A DNA stretch of 64,000 bases from Seramator thermalis (GCF_004138125.1 NZ_RXHS01000002.1:186001-250000); one strand, 5' to 3'; shown: positions 1 through 12,216, counted from the first letter of the stretch. Notes: generated from the sequence alone by a model not told the origin. Numbers and translations are program-made.

Positions 1-2050
<2,050 letters not shown>

Positions 2051-2092
2051 CTATTTTTTCTTCTAAGTTTTATGATATGAATATTTTGTTAA

Positions 2093-4015
2093 TCAAAAAC
2101 TGGTGTACATTTTGAAACTGTTTGCCGGCAGCGTAATACCATCCATTGTGGTGGATGAAACGTCGAGGCTTTCCGACGGATTCATGTAATTATTCCATGT
2201 TCCGGTTTTTGGGAATGTAGTTGAGGTAGTGATAGCTTCATTCGTGAAATTGCCGATCACCACCACCTGTTTGGCATTGCCAAACGATGACAGTGTCAGA
2301 AATCGGCCTTTCTCCCAATCCGATTCGGATACTTTCCAACTCATGGTTGCCGTCGAATTGAAAAGTTCGGGGTTGTCGTTTCGGAATTCGATCAGCTTGG
2401 TGTACGTGTCATACAATTTTTTTCGCTCAGGCACATTGAGATAATCCCATTTGACCGGTTTTTTGCCCGTGCGTCCGTTATAGTCGATGGATACGTCGTA
2501 GCCCATTTCTCCGAATTGCCATACCATTTTCGGACCCGGAACGGTGAAAAAGAAGGCCGCATTGGCTTCAAGTTGCGACATGCGTGCACCGAGATCGGTT
2601 TTCAGAATGCCGTTGCCCCATTGCGTTTGCTTGTATCCGGCACGTTCTTCGTCGTGACTTTCCATATACGATACCAAACTATTCGCAGGACGTGATGCGG
2701 TTCCATAATACGCCGGAGAAATATCCGAATTATCAGTCTTGTATCCCATTGCCGATTGGCAATATTGCCAATTTACGTTTCGCCATACCATCATTCCGGC
2801 ATTGGACAATTCGGTTTCTTCCCTGTCGTCGGCAAAATGTTCCAAAATAACAAAGGCATCGGGTTTTACGGCTTTGATAGCAGTATTGTAATCTTTCAGG
2901 ATGGCAATGCGTGAAGCATCGTAATTGGCAGCAGTGGCCTCAGTACTCGATTTCTGCGTAAATCCCTTTGACAAGTCGAACCGGAAGCCGTCGACCTTGT
3001 ACTCCTCCAGCAAAAACTGCAAGTTGCGTTTCACAAATTTGCGCACCAGTGGCGATTCGTGATTGAAATCGTTGAAAACACTGTAGGGGTGTGGTGCCGT
3101 TACGTTGAAATACGGATTGTTGGCAGCAGGTCGGTTGTTGACCGAATCCCACCACATTTTCGCGAATGGATTGTTTCCCGTAGCGTGATTGTATACTACG
3201 TCGAGGATGACGGCCATGCCGCGTTTGTGGCACTCGTCGATGAATTGTTTGTACATCTGGTCGGTTCCATAGGCCTTGTCCATGGCGAAATAAAAACAGG
3301 GATTGTAACCCCAGCTGTCGTTGCCGTCGAATTCCTGCACCGGCATCAGCTCGATGGCCGTTACACCCATCGATTTCAGATAATTGAGATTTTGCAGAGC
3401 TCCGTTGATATCACTTGAGGTGGTGAAATCGCGTAACAGCATTTCGTAAATCACCAGATGATCCACCGCCGGAGGCGTGAAGTCGGGTACTTGCCACGAA
3501 TAGTTATCGGGTTGGATTTTAAATACAGATACAATTCCGCTTGCTCCTGCGGACGGATAGGTTTTGTTGTCCGAATAGGTGGACGACGGAATATACGGAT
3601 CATTTGCCGGATCGAGAATCTTGCGCGAATAGGCATCGGCAGTTCTCACTGTTTCGCCGGTATTCTTCTTGAGCACATACTGGAAAGCATATTCCTTTGA
3701 AGGATCCAGCCCTGAAATCGTGAGCCACCAAAATCCTGATGCATCATCGCGATTCATCATCGATTTGTCGTCGTCAGTTTGTTGCCAGTTGTTGAAATCA
3801 CCTACAACGTAAGCGTAATCGTAACTCACGCCATTTTTGTCCTTGTCATACAGCACGAAAGTTACCGTTGAATTGTTGATCACGTTTATTCCTTCTATCA
3901 AGCCGGCAGGCAATGGAGTTTGCTTCGGCGTATCAACATTAGGCGTATTGTCGCTACAAGCCCATGCCAAACACAGCCACAAGAGCGAAAAAAGAATCAG
4001 TTTATTATATTTCAT
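2093..4015 (-). CDS. GH13 alpha-amylase/pullulanase-type lipoprotein (SusG role)
   Basis: Predicted surface or periplasmic lipoprotein that cleaves alpha-glucan; 640 residues. The ATG at 4015 is preferred over an upstream in-frame TTG. A lipoprotein signal (KLILFSLLWLCLAWAC) puts the lipidated cysteine near residue 20. Residues about 45-165 look like a CBM48/E-set beta domain (YVVGDFNNW). The GH13 barrel follows: region I DVVYNH at 272-277, nucleophile D347 in FRFDLSKG, acid/base E392 in VILEHFAD and transition-state D455 in ESHDEERAG. A C-terminal beta domain closes the protein. It takes the position of the surface amylase SusG, but the N-terminal beta domain and the HDEE motif are closer to pullulanase or branching-type members, so alpha-1,4 versus alpha-1,6 specificity is open. 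It lies 18 bp after the neopullulanase gene, in the same operon. Confidence 0.88.
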   Translation of the reverse strand: MKYNKLILFSLLWLCLAWACSDNTPNVDTPKQTPLPAGLIEGINVINNSTVTFVLYDKDKNGVSYDYAYVVGDFNNWQQTDDDKSMMNRDDASGFWWLTISGLDPSKEYAFQYVLKKNTGETVRTADAYSRKILDPANDPYIPSSTYSDNKTYPSAGASGIVSVFKIQPDNYSWQVPDFTPPAVDHLVIYEMLLRDFTTSSDINGALQNLNYLKSMGVTAIELMPVQEFDGNDSWGYNPCFYFAMDKAYGTDQMYKQFIDECHKRGMAVILDVVYNHATGNNPFAKMWWDSVNNRPAANNPYFNVTAPHPYSVFNDFNHESPLVRKFVKRNLQFLLEEYKVDGFRFDLSKGFTQKSSTEATAANYDASRIAILKDYNTAIKAVKPDAFVILEHFADDREETELSNAGMMVWRNVNWQYCQSAMGYKTDNSDISPAYYGTASRPANSLVSYMESHDEERAGYKQTQWGNGILKTDLGARMSQLEANAAFFFTVPGPKMVWQFGEMGYDVSIDYNGRTGKKPVKWDYLNVPERKKLYDTYTKLIEFRNDNPELFNSTATMSWKVSESDWEKGRFLTLSSFGNAKQVVVIGNFTNEAITTSTTFPKTGTWNNYMNPSESLDVSSTTMDGITLPANSFKMYTSF

Positions 4016-4033
4016 ATCCCACAATTAATGCGA

Positions 4034-5866
4034 TTATATTTCGAAAATCATAATTTGGCGCGGCGACATAACCAATTTATCGGCAAACTGAATTTGCTGA
4101 CCTGATATGATGTCGTTAGCCGTTTTTCTGTTCTTAATAGATTCTGTGTACCGACCAAGGTCAATCGAAGCTTCTTTGGAAGTTCCATTCATGAAAACGA
4201 CGATGCTTTTGTCGTTCAGATAGCGTTCATACACATAAACTCCGTTTTGCGGCACGTAGTGTTTCATTTTGCCTTTGGCAAGAATTTCGTTGCCTTGACG
4301 CCATTTCAACAACTTTTGCATGAAGTTGAACGCTTCGTTTTGCAGTTCACTTCTGCCTTCGGCCGTAAATTGATTGACCGAATCATCCGGCCAGCCGCCC
4401 GGTACATCTTTGCGAATATCGCCATCACTTTTGCTCTTGTTTCCATTCATCAGCAGCTCCGTTCCGTAATAAATTTGGGGAATTCCCGGAATGGTGAGCA
4501 GAAAAGTAATTCCTTGCTTAAAGCTGTCGAGATTTTTCGGCATTTCGGGCAGAAAACGATCGGTGTCGTGATTGTCGAGAAACCGCAGCACGTTGTAAAT
4601 ATCGGGATAAACGTAATCCGTAGTCATGTGTTCGTAAATATTGCGCAAGCCGCCTCCCCATTCTCCGGTTTCTTCGAAAAAAGCGGAATGAGCCAGTCCC
4701 ATCAAGCGGAAATCCATGACAGATTTCAATTGGGTATTTTCTTTATTGTTGAGTTTGCTGTTTTTTTGCCAAAAAGCCGTGCCAACGGGATTGTTGTACC
4801 ATGCTTCACCTACGATATTGTAATTCGGGTACTCCTTTTCAATAGCCCGACACCAATCAATCATCATCTGATAGTCGGCATAGGGGTAAGTGTCCTGACG
4901 TATGCCGTCCACACCCGCATATTCGATCCACCAAATACTGTTTTGAATCAGATATTTGGCAACATGTCTGTTGCGTTGGTTGAGGTCGGGCATGGAAGGG
5001 ACAAACCAACCGTCGGTCATTTGTTTGGTATCGTATTTCGATGCATACAGATCGTAATAAACCTCTTTCACATGGGTGGTTTGCACATAAGGATCGAGGT
5101 TGTTGAACCAGTCTTTCGAAGGAATATCCTTCATCCATGGATGATCGCTGCCGCAATGATTGAAAATCATATCCATCACCACCTTCATGCCTTTGGCATG
5201 AGTATCTTTGATAAGTTTTACATACTCATCGTTGCTTCCGAATCGCGGATCGACGCGATAATAATTGGTAGTTGCATATCCGTGATACGAGCCGCCATCC
5301 ATATCGTTTTCGAGCACAGGATTTAGCCAAATGGCCGTAACGCCCAGATTATGAAGATAGTCTAAATGATCGGAGATACCTTTCAAGTCACCTCCATGAC
5401 GTGCGTTTGGATCGTTGCGATCTACTTTGTAGGGCATGCGCATCGACAATTGGTCATTCGTAGGATCACCATTGGCAAACCGATCGGGCATAATGAGGTA
5501 GAGTACATCCGATGAGTCGAACCCTTTTACATTCTTTCGCGATGGGTCGCGTTGTTTGAGTTCGTAATGAATGGTAATTTTCTTTTTGCCGTTGGTGAAA
5601 ACAATATCGAACGTTTCGGGAATGCTTTTCGAGATGTCGAGATAAAGCAATTTATAGTTTGGGCTTTCGAGCGCCACCGACTCTTTCAGATAAACATGCG
5701 GCGAAGTGATCGTTGCCTTGTAATCGGCTATATTGCTGCCGTAAACCAGCAACTGTAATTCGGATTCCTGCATGCCGCTCCACCAGAAGGCCGGCTCGAT
5801 GTTTATCTGTTGGGCACTGAGTTCAATGGATAAGAAAAGTAAGAGATAAAAATATATTTTTTTCAT
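4034..5866 (-). CDS. susA: GH13 neopullulanase/cyclomaltodextrinase (SusA-like)
   Basis: Periplasmic enzyme that breaks imported maltodextrins and cyclodextrins into short oligomers; 610 residues, against about 617 for Bacteroides SusA. The ATG at 5866 is chosen because it starts a clean signal peptide (MKKIYFYLLLFLSIELSA); the frame is open 13 codons further upstream but that extension overlaps the hairpin at 5885-5916. An N-terminal cyclomaltodextrinase-type beta domain (about 20-120) precedes the GH13 barrel. The catalytic residues are D325 (GIRQDTY), E354 (VGEAWY) and D434 (DNHDTD), with region I at MIFNHCGSDH. The gene sits between the SusE-like gene and the amylase lipoprotein gene. Its expression may be lowered relative to susCDE by the hairpin just upstream. 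Confidence 0.9.
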   Translation of the reverse strand: MKKIYFYLLLFLSIELSAQQINIEPAFWWSGMQESELQLLVYGSNIADYKATITSPHVYLKESVALESPNYKLLYLDISKSIPETFDIVFTNGKKKITIHYELKQRDPSRKNVKGFDSSDVLYLIMPDRFANGDPTNDQLSMRMPYKVDRNDPNARHGGDLKGISDHLDYLHNLGVTAIWLNPVLENDMDGGSYHGYATTNYYRVDPRFGSNDEYVKLIKDTHAKGMKVVMDMIFNHCGSDHPWMKDIPSKDWFNNLDPYVQTTHVKEVYYDLYASKYDTKQMTDGWFVPSMPDLNQRNRHVAKYLIQNSIWWIEYAGVDGIRQDTYPYADYQMMIDWCRAIEKEYPNYNIVGEAWYNNPVGTAFWQKNSKLNNKENTQLKSVMDFRLMGLAHSAFFEETGEWGGGLRNIYEHMTTDYVYPDIYNVLRFLDNHDTDRFLPEMPKNLDSFKQGITFLLTIPGIPQIYYGTELLMNGNKSKSDGDIRKDVPGGWPDDSVNQFTAEGRSELQNEAFNFMQKLLKWRQGNEILAKGKMKHYVPQNGVYVYERYLNDKSIVVFMNGTSKEASIDLGRYTESIKNRKTANDIISGQQIQFADKLVMSPRQIMIFEI

Positions 5867-5878
5867 ACTGAAAAAGCT

Positions 5879-5916
5879 AAAAAAGTCAGAAGCTGCCATT
5901 TTCAACAGCTTCCGAC
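5879..5916 (-). terminator. Intercistronic terminator/attenuator between susE-like gene and susA
   Basis: On the minus strand an 11-bp stem (arms 5906-5916 and 5885-5895, one G-U pair) with a 10-base loop is followed at once by a T-run (5884-5879). This is the layout of a Rho-independent terminator, 12 bases before the susA start codon. It should reduce read-through from susCDE into the enzyme genes. The structure is seen in the sequence; its activity is inferred. Confidence 0.7.
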
Positions 5917-5939
5917 CTTTCTCGTATTAATCTAATTTG

Positions 5940-7388
5940 TTAGTTGATTGACCCTTTATTGTCATCGAAATGAAGTGTAATAATCTGACCTGCGGTACCT
6001 GGAACGGCGGCCTGGTCGCCACCATCGTTTCGATAGATGATATCGGTGCCAAACACATTGAATTCGGCATTCCACCAATCAGGAATCCATGGATGAGAAA
6101 CGTACATGCGAATATTGCCATTCGCTTTCAACGGCGGCGATACAAGAGTCTTCGCAGTATTATCGGCAGTGAACTTATTTGCTGCCACGTCTTTATCCCA
6201 GCCTCCAAAAGCATCGCCAATTCCATAAACTGAAGCTTTTACGACAGAAAGTTTTTTGGCATTGTTTCGCAAATCGAGAACTATGGTGTACATTCCCGAT
6301 TCCGCAACGGACATATTGCCTCCACTGTTCGATACGGTTCCGCCGTTTGGATCAAATTCAGTTATTTCACCAAAGCCCAAGTTGGGATCGCTCCAATTGG
6401 CATTTGATACTTTGAATCCTTTTCCTCCTTCGAGGTAAAGAATTTTCCAATAGATTCCCACATTTTCACCTCCTCCGGCAAGTTTATGCATTTCGGCAGC
6501 GGCATGCGTTCCGGGTGAGTCCCATCCATAAGCAGTAGCATCACCAACCAAATAGACATTTTCAGGATAAGTTGGAGGAATAACAGGGCCACCAATCAAT
6601 ACATAGGTTGCATTGAATGTTCTTGATCTTAAATCATACTGTATAGCAAATTCGAATTGGCCGCCGAAAGAGGTTGAGAAATTTGCGCCGCCGGGTTTAA
6701 TTTGAGATAGAGAGTTTTCAATCAAAGGGGCTGCAGAAGTTCCTATGTTGCCCAAGTCAGTAAAAAGACGAGCTGTTGTGCCATCCGATACATTTACATA
6801 ATTTCCCCAATCACCGCCATATCTGAATTTATATTCGCCGGAAGTCAGATTAACAGTTCCTTTCCAAGTTACGGTAAGTTTTCCATCGAAAGTCGGCGTA
6901 TCAAAAGGCGTTTCAGCATTCCAACCTTGAGCAGTTGCTGCTCCGATAATCCCATAATTGACAGGAAGTATATTGATCTCTTTCAGGCTGGTATTTACGA
7001 CAATAAAATAAAATCCGTCTTGATCGACTTTAAGAGGAGTGGCATCTTGTACGAGAGAATATACGGCAATATTATTTGTTTTTTTCACCTCGTCACCTTT
7101 ACCATATTTGACAACTTGATTGAGATCGGTTGCGATGGAAATGGTGAAATCGCCATCGGCGTTGAGCCAAGTGTATATACCCACTAATTCGGATAGACCA
7201 TCAGCATTTCCATCTAACGGAAAAACTTTAAGAGCGGATGCCGGAGCTTCACCACTATACATGGTTGCCGAACCCGTAATATATGTACCGGGTTGAACAT
7301 CCGTGACTATGGTCCAGTTTTCGTTATCGCTACAATTCGCAAGGAATGGGAGCAATAAGAATACGAGATATTTATATATATGTTTCAT
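5940..7388 (-). CDS. susE: SusE/SusF-like starch-binding outer-membrane lipoprotein
   Basis: Surface lipoprotein thought to bind starch and hold it near the SusCD importer; 482 residues. A lipoprotein signal (LLLPFLANCSDN, cysteine near residue 20) is followed by an N-terminal Ig-like region and repeated beta domains of the SusE/SusF type. Two similar modules can be seen: one around 145-260 (GIIGAATAQGWNAETPF) and one around 275-375 (NVYLVGDATAYGWDSPG), with a third, more divergent one at the C-terminus (YGIGDAFGGWDKD). Tryptophans in the GW motifs fit starch-platform aromatic residues. It starts 25 bases after the susD stop. Only one SusE/F protein is encoded here, whereas the classic Bacteroides locus has both SusE and SusF. 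Confidence 0.82.
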   Translation of the reverse strand: MKHIYKYLVFLLLPFLANCSDNENWTIVTDVQPGTYITGSATMYSGEAPASALKVFPLDGNADGLSELVGIYTWLNADGDFTISIATDLNQVVKYGKGDEVKKTNNIAVYSLVQDATPLKVDQDGFYFIVVNTSLKEINILPVNYGIIGAATAQGWNAETPFDTPTFDGKLTVTWKGTVNLTSGEYKFRYGGDWGNYVNVSDGTTARLFTDLGNIGTSAAPLIENSLSQIKPGGANFSTSFGGQFEFAIQYDLRSRTFNATYVLIGGPVIPPTYPENVYLVGDATAYGWDSPGTHAAAEMHKLAGGGENVGIYWKILYLEGGKGFKVSNANWSDPNLGFGEITEFDPNGGTVSNSGGNMSVAESGMYTIVLDLRNNAKKLSVVKASVYGIGDAFGGWDKDVAANKFTADNTAKTLVSPPLKANGNIRMYVSHPWIPDWWNAEFNVFGTDIIYRNDGGDQAAVPGTAGQIITLHFDDNKGSIN

Positions 7389-7412
7389 ATTTTTTTGATT
7401 TAAACGTTTGAA

Positions 7413-9020
7413 TTAGTATCCCGGATTTTGAGTTAGGTTAGTATTTAACGACAAAACATCTGCCGGAATTGGGAAAACAGTTTTAGTAGGAGCTGAAGTA
7501 GGTCTATCCGATATCGGTTGAGTATATTTTCCGAATCTGATTAAATCCTGGCGACGCCAACCTTCCCAAGCAAGTTCGAGCAATCTTTCGTCCAAAATAT
7601 TGTCGAGTGTTGCTACCCGTGAAGAAGCGCCCGCTCTTGTTCTGACTTTACCCAAATCGTCGTCTCCACTTTGTCCCATACGAACCAAAGCTTCCGATTT
7701 CATCAACAATACGTCGGCATAGCGGAATAGTACCCAATCGTTATGTGGAAGTTGTCCGGCAGCCTGGGCAGTAGGATCTGTTTCGTATTTTGCCATACGC
7801 GCTCCTGCCGTCTTCTCGAAAGTCGTTCCACTAACATCCAATGCGATTGCATCGGGTTTGTATTCCAAGTCGGCATCGCCGTCTTTGATGAAGTTTCCGT
7901 CCGGCCCTTTCACTTTGCCTGTGAAATATGTTTTTCCCATACGTGGGTCTTCAGTGCCTTTTCTGAAGATAGCTAATGCTTCTTTCGTAGCCGAAGAACC
8001 ATTCCAACCATCTTGCGAATAAGCTTTGCCGTGTGCGTAGTGACGCGAACGAACCAAATTCATGTTACGTGCCGTGAAATTTATCGGATCCATCGGTATC
8101 ACAAAGATATTTTCTTTGGATGATTCGTTGCTGATGCTGAAATTCGCTGAAAAATCGCTTTCGAGCTCATATCCGAGAGCCGTAATAGAATCGCAATAGG
8201 CAACCGTAGCTTCCCAGGGGGTTTTCGTTGCCCCGTTAATAGTAAATGTGGCTGTTCCGTTTGGAATTCCGTTATTGTCCGTCCAATCGTCATCAGCATA
8301 AACCTGTGCATTTAAGGCGAGCTTGGCCATCAGGAAAAATGCGACGGGTCGTGTCATTCGCCCGTAGTATTCTCCGGTTTTCGAACTGTTTGCTGTCGAA
8401 AGATATGGAATAGACTCCTGCAATTCTGTGACCACGAAGTTAAATACTCCCGAGCGCGTAGATTGCTGAACGTCAGATATCTGAGTCGTAGCAGTTTCCA
8501 CAATGGGTACGCGTCCAAACAAATCCATCAAGTAATAGTAGTACATGGCACGCAATGCTCTTATTTCTGCTTTGTAAACTGGAAGATAGGTGTTTTCGGG
8601 ATCTTGCTCGATAAGACTGTTTAATTTGTCGAGAGACATGTTTATTTTTCCGATTACGCGATATAGATAATTCCAGCTGTTTAAAATAACAGAATTGTCG
8701 GATTTCCAATTGTGTTTGAATAAGTCTTGCCATAGGCCTCCATCGAACCAGTCGCCACCACGCGTGGGAAGCATCACTTCATCTGCAGTAAAGGTATTTA
8801 AGTCGTAAATGCCCCTATCCGTTCCGGCTAATCCGTTACCTCCACCGGATCCGCCAATTTCCGTATATAAGTTGGCGACAGTGTTCAGATAGATGAGCGA
8901 AGGACTTTTATAAGCTTCGTTTTCAGGTAACTGGTCGATTGGAGTTTCATCCAATGAGCACCCGAAAAGAGCGAGTGAAAATGAAAGTATTAAACTGTAT
9001 TTTAAAAGATTCCTTTTCAT
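7413..9020 (-). CDS. susD: SusD-family starch-binding outer-membrane lipoprotein
   Basis: The lid of the SusC channel: a surface lipoprotein that binds glucan and closes over the transporter; 535 residues, the usual size. The signal peptide ends in the lipobox LFGC (cysteine near residue 21), followed by SLDETPIDQLPENEAY, typical of the SusD N-terminus. The body shows SusD/RagB features: the N-terminal TPR-like part (YLYRVIGKIN, EIRALRAMYYYYLMDLFG) and the C-terminal hallmark (DERLLELAWEGWRRQDLIRFGKY, quoted in part, near residues 475-500). It is 13 bp after susC, so the two are surely co-transcribed. Confidence 0.95.
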   Translation of the reverse strand: MKRNLLKYSLILSFSLALFGCSLDETPIDQLPENEAYKSPSLIYLNTVANLYTEIGGSGGGNGLAGTDRGIYDLNTFTADEVMLPTRGGDWFDGGLWQDLFKHNWKSDNSVILNSWNYLYRVIGKINMSLDKLNSLIEQDPENTYLPVYKAEIRALRAMYYYYLMDLFGRVPIVETATTQISDVQQSTRSGVFNFVVTELQESIPYLSTANSSKTGEYYGRMTRPVAFFLMAKLALNAQVYADDDWTDNNGIPNGTATFTINGATKTPWEATVAYCDSITALGYELESDFSANFSISNESSKENIFVIPMDPINFTARNMNLVRSRHYAHGKAYSQDGWNGSSATKEALAIFRKGTEDPRMGKTYFTGKVKGPDGNFIKDGDADLEYKPDAIALDVSGTTFEKTAGARMAKYETDPTAQAAGQLPHNDWVLFRYADVLLMKSEALVRMGQSGDDDLGKVRTRAGASSRVATLDNILDERLLELAWEGWRRQDLIRFGKYTQPISDRPTSAPTKTVFPIPADVLSLNTNLTQNPGY

Positions 9021-9033
9021 GATTTGGTGAGAT

Positions 9034-12018
9034 TTAGAAATTAATACTTAATCCTAAAGAGTACGTACGTGTCAGCGGATAGAATTGTTTATCGTCAAGT
9101 CCAAGTGAGCCGTTGACAGTAGTGCTGTTAATCATCGGCGAAAGGCCGGAATAGTTTGTGAACGTATATAAATTGTTCACAGAAGCAGTAAGGCGAATAC
9201 TGTTAACCCAGTTTTTTATTTTTTCGACATCAAAATTATATCCCATAGTAACATAAGCAATATGAACATAATCTCCTTTTTCCAACCAGTAATCGGTAAC
9301 TGTGCTGTCAAAAATTTTCTTTTCGGGAGCATCCGGTAATACATTATATGTTGGAAAAGTATTCATATTCATATAAGAGAGAGAGGTTCCATTATATATT
9401 TTGTGTCCAAAAGCACCATTTAATTGAGTTTGAATGTCAAAGGATTTGTATCTAAAATTGATATTAGCGCCCATCAATACTTTCGGCATAGCCTGACCTG
9501 CAAAATAGCGATCTCCGCCATCGTTCAAATTAATATTTGGATCATCATCCAAATTGAGTAGATTATAGGTGTAACTTCCCAATCCGTCGTTAATCAACCC
9601 ATTTGATTTAGGTAAGTAAAACACTCCCAACGGTTGTCCTACAACTTGATAAGTAACATAAGTATTGCCTCCCTGAAATCCCGCACCATTGATACGGGCG
9701 AGCTTCATATATTCTGCAGCATTTAATTCCTGACCCATATATGTTCCACTGAGTGACAATAACTTATTCTTTTGATAAGCTACGTTGCCAGAGATGGTAA
9801 GATCCATATCTTTGCTTCTTATGGGTGAATAACCAACAGTAAATTCTAAACCGCTGTTTTCCATTTCTCCCAGATTGGCTAAAAGCTTAGGATGAACGAA
9901 TGGGGGAACAGGAACATCATAGTCATACAACAAATCTTCGGTTCTCGAATAGTAGTAGTCTATGTTGGCTGTTAATCGGCGATTCATAAAAGCCATGTCA
10001 ACTCCGACATCGAACATATTTTTCGTTTCCCATTTCAAATCCGGATTTGCATTTCTGTTGTAGCTATAAGTTACAGTTGGAACTCCGTTAACTGAAGTTA
10101 TACCTGAAGGGCCCATCAGCAAGAGAGAATTATATGCACTAATAGCATCCTGATTACCGGTTCTACCATATCCGGCTCTTAATTTGAATTCATCGATAGC
10201 ATCGATATCTTTCATGAAATCTTCTTCACTCATAACCCATGCAAGCGAAGCCGATGGGAAAAATCCCCATTTATTATTTTCTCCTAATTTGGATGATCCG
10301 TCAAAACGAATATTAACGGTTGCTATGTAACGATCTGCATACATATAATTAACACGTCCCAAAAATGAACTTAAATTATATCCGTTTTTATAAGACGAAA
10401 CATCTCCATACTTCACAATTGCCCCTGCTGCCAAATTGTTGTAAAGAAAATAATTGGTGTCGAATCCTCGAGCATTTGCTGAAAATCCTGTGTAATCATA
10501 TTTCTGACCTTCAACAAGTGCTAATGCATCTATGCGATGTCGCTCAACAATCTTTTTGTAGTTCAGGCTCAAATTTCCCATAAGGATATTGCTTTTGTTC
10601 TGTCCACGATAAGCTTTTCCTCGTCCTTCACGAATGCCAGCCTTAATATTGGTAGGAATATAATTCAAATTTTCTTTTGCATTATATGTGTATGAACCAA
10701 ATGCACTGAAATTTAAATTTTCATTTATATTCCATGTCAAACGACCGTTGGTTGCAAGATATGCGTTATCTTCGCGGTCGTCAATTGTCAGACGGCCTAA
10801 GGGATTGTCCACTTCATTGGCATTAGGATCTTCGGGCCAACTTCCATCCTCGTTTTGCATTGCAGGAAGAGTAGGATTGAATGAGGCTGCAGAATAGAAA
10901 GTCTTTTGATAGTCGTTTACGTATCTACTTTCCTTTTTAGAACCAAATACACCGATATCCAACTTTAATTTGTTGTCGAATAATAATTGACTACCGTCTA
11001 TTTTAACGGTATAGTTTTGCATCCCGTTGTTTTTGATAATCCCTTTTTGATCGATAATTCCGAGAGATGCTCTGAAGTTAGTCTCTGCCGTACCACCGCC
11101 AAAAGAAATTCGATGATTCTGGGTGTAGCCTGTTTGGAGCATTTCTTTCATAAAATTAGTACTTGCTCCTCCGTCGAGAGCATTCACATAACCGCCATCT
11201 ATAACCGCCTGCCTGTAGCCTTCAGCACTCAGCATGTCGATTGTTTTATAAGAGTCTTCTATTCCGAAAGTTCCCTCATAATTGAGAATTTTCGTGCCGG
11301 CTTTTCCTTTTTGAGTTGTTACTACAATTACTCCACTGGCACCCCTTGAACCATATTGGGCTGTTTCGGAGGCATCTTTTAAGATAGTGAAACTTTCAAT
11401 ATCCCCTGGAGATAAGGCATTGAGAAGTCCTAAATCGCCAAACATACCATCGATTACAACCAGAGGATCATTACCCCCTGAAAGAGAAGTTGTACCGCGT
11501 ACACGAATAGAGCTTCCTGCAGTTGGGTCTCCTCCGGTCTTCTGTATGTTGACACCGGCAACTTTGCCTTTCAAGGCATCTAATGGATTGACAACCACAC
11601 CCGCATTCATGTCTTTTTGACTCACTTTTTGCACAGCTCCCGAAATGGTGCGTTGACTTCCGGTTGCATACCCAATCACTACCACTTCATCCAATACTTC
11701 TGTATCTTCGTGTAGAACGATTTGGATGTTTGTGCGATTTTCGATGGGGACAACCTCCGACTTGTAGCCAATGTAGCTCACTTCAAGTACACCATTGCCG
11801 GGGGCTTGAAGTGAGAAATTGCCATCCATGTCCGTAGCCGTTCCCACGGTAGTTCCCTGTAAAAGAATTGTGGCTCCGATGATCGGTTCGCCGTTCACAT
11901 CTCTTACCGTACCTTTCACGTTTGTTTGGCCGGTTTGGGCAATTGCCGAAACAGCCATCAATAGTCCTATCATTGACAATAAGACTGTCTTCATACTTTT
12001 TTTGAATTTTAAAACCAT
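9034..12018 (-). CDS. susC: SusC-family TonB-dependent outer-membrane transporter
   Basis: Outer-membrane importer for maltooligosaccharides, energised by TonB; 994 residues. Order of parts: signal peptide (KTVLLSMIGLLMAVSAIAQ), carboxypeptidase-D-like regulatory domain at about 35-110 (VKGTVRDVNGEPIIGA), TonB-box region (LDEVVVIGYATGSQR) near 115, plug domain at about 120-240 (VRGTTSLSGGNDPLVVIDG), then a 22-strand type beta barrel ending in a terminal phenylalanine (YSLGLSINF). A later in-frame ATG (codon 9) gives a shorter signal peptide and could be the real start. It is the first gene of the sus operon, with a long upstream region at 12019-12625. No SusR-type or hybrid two-component regulator gene lies next to it in this window. 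Confidence 0.95.
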   Translation of the reverse strand: MVLKFKKSMKTVLLSMIGLLMAVSAIAQTGQTNVKGTVRDVNGEPIIGATILLQGTTVGTATDMDGNFSLQAPGNGVLEVSYIGYKSEVVPIENRTNIQIVLHEDTEVLDEVVVIGYATGSQRTISGAVQKVSQKDMNAGVVVNPLDALKGKVAGVNIQKTGGDPTAGSSIRVRGTTSLSGGNDPLVVIDGMFGDLGLLNALSPGDIESFTILKDASETAQYGSRGASGVIVVTTQKGKAGTKILNYEGTFGIEDSYKTIDMLSAEGYRQAVIDGGYVNALDGGASTNFMKEMLQTGYTQNHRISFGGGTAETNFRASLGIIDQKGIIKNNGMQNYTVKIDGSQLLFDNKLKLDIGVFGSKKESRYVNDYQKTFYSAASFNPTLPAMQNEDGSWPEDPNANEVDNPLGRLTIDDREDNAYLATNGRLTWNINENLNFSAFGSYTYNAKENLNYIPTNIKAGIREGRGKAYRGQNKSNILMGNLSLNYKKIVERHRIDALALVEGQKYDYTGFSANARGFDTNYFLYNNLAAGAIVKYGDVSSYKNGYNLSSFLGRVNYMYADRYIATVNIRFDGSSKLGENNKWGFFPSASLAWVMSEEDFMKDIDAIDEFKLRAGYGRTGNQDAISAYNSLLLMGPSGITSVNGVPTVTYSYNRNANPDLKWETKNMFDVGVDMAFMNRRLTANIDYYYSRTEDLLYDYDVPVPPFVHPKLLANLGEMENSGLEFTVGYSPIRSKDMDLTISGNVAYQKNKLLSLSGTYMGQELNAAEYMKLARINGAGFQGGNTYVTYQVVGQPLGVFYLPKSNGLINDGLGSYTYNLLNLDDDPNINLNDGGDRYFAGQAMPKVLMGANINFRYKSFDIQTQLNGAFGHKIYNGTSLSYMNMNTFPTYNVLPDAPEKKIFDSTVTDYWLEKGDYVHIAYVTMGYNFDVEKIKNWVNSIRLTASVNNLYTFTNYSGLSPMINSTTVNGSLGLDDKQFYPLTRTYSLGLSINF

Positions 12019-12160
12019 GTTACTAGCGTTATTAGATTACTGAATCAAATAATTTCATTTTCTCTGTATTTAGAATTAGTACTCAATTTAATATCGCAAT
12101 GAAGGCTAAAATGTTTCATCATTCTATTAAACTTTACTTTCGTAACAAATGTATGGGGAA

Positions 12161-12168
12161 CAAAGTTA
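12161..12168 (-). promoter_or_regulatory. Candidate susC -7 element (TAACTTTG)
   Basis: The minus strand reads TAACTTTG, a full match to the Bacteroidota TAnnTTTG consensus; a second match, TACATTTG, lies at 12146-12153. Either would give a leader of roughly 125-145 bases before susC. No clear TTTG -33 box is seen at the right distance, which would fit an activator-dependent promoter. Confidence 0.35.
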
Positions 12169-12216
12169 TCAATATGAAAAAAAAATGATAAATCGTCATT
12201 TTTTAACATGCAATCG

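Noticed and set aside
4247-5326. Open frame of 359 codons on the plus strand opposite the neopullulanase gene
   Set aside because: It has no domain or signal feature and lies wholly inside the GH13 gene, whose catalytic motifs are intact on the other strand.
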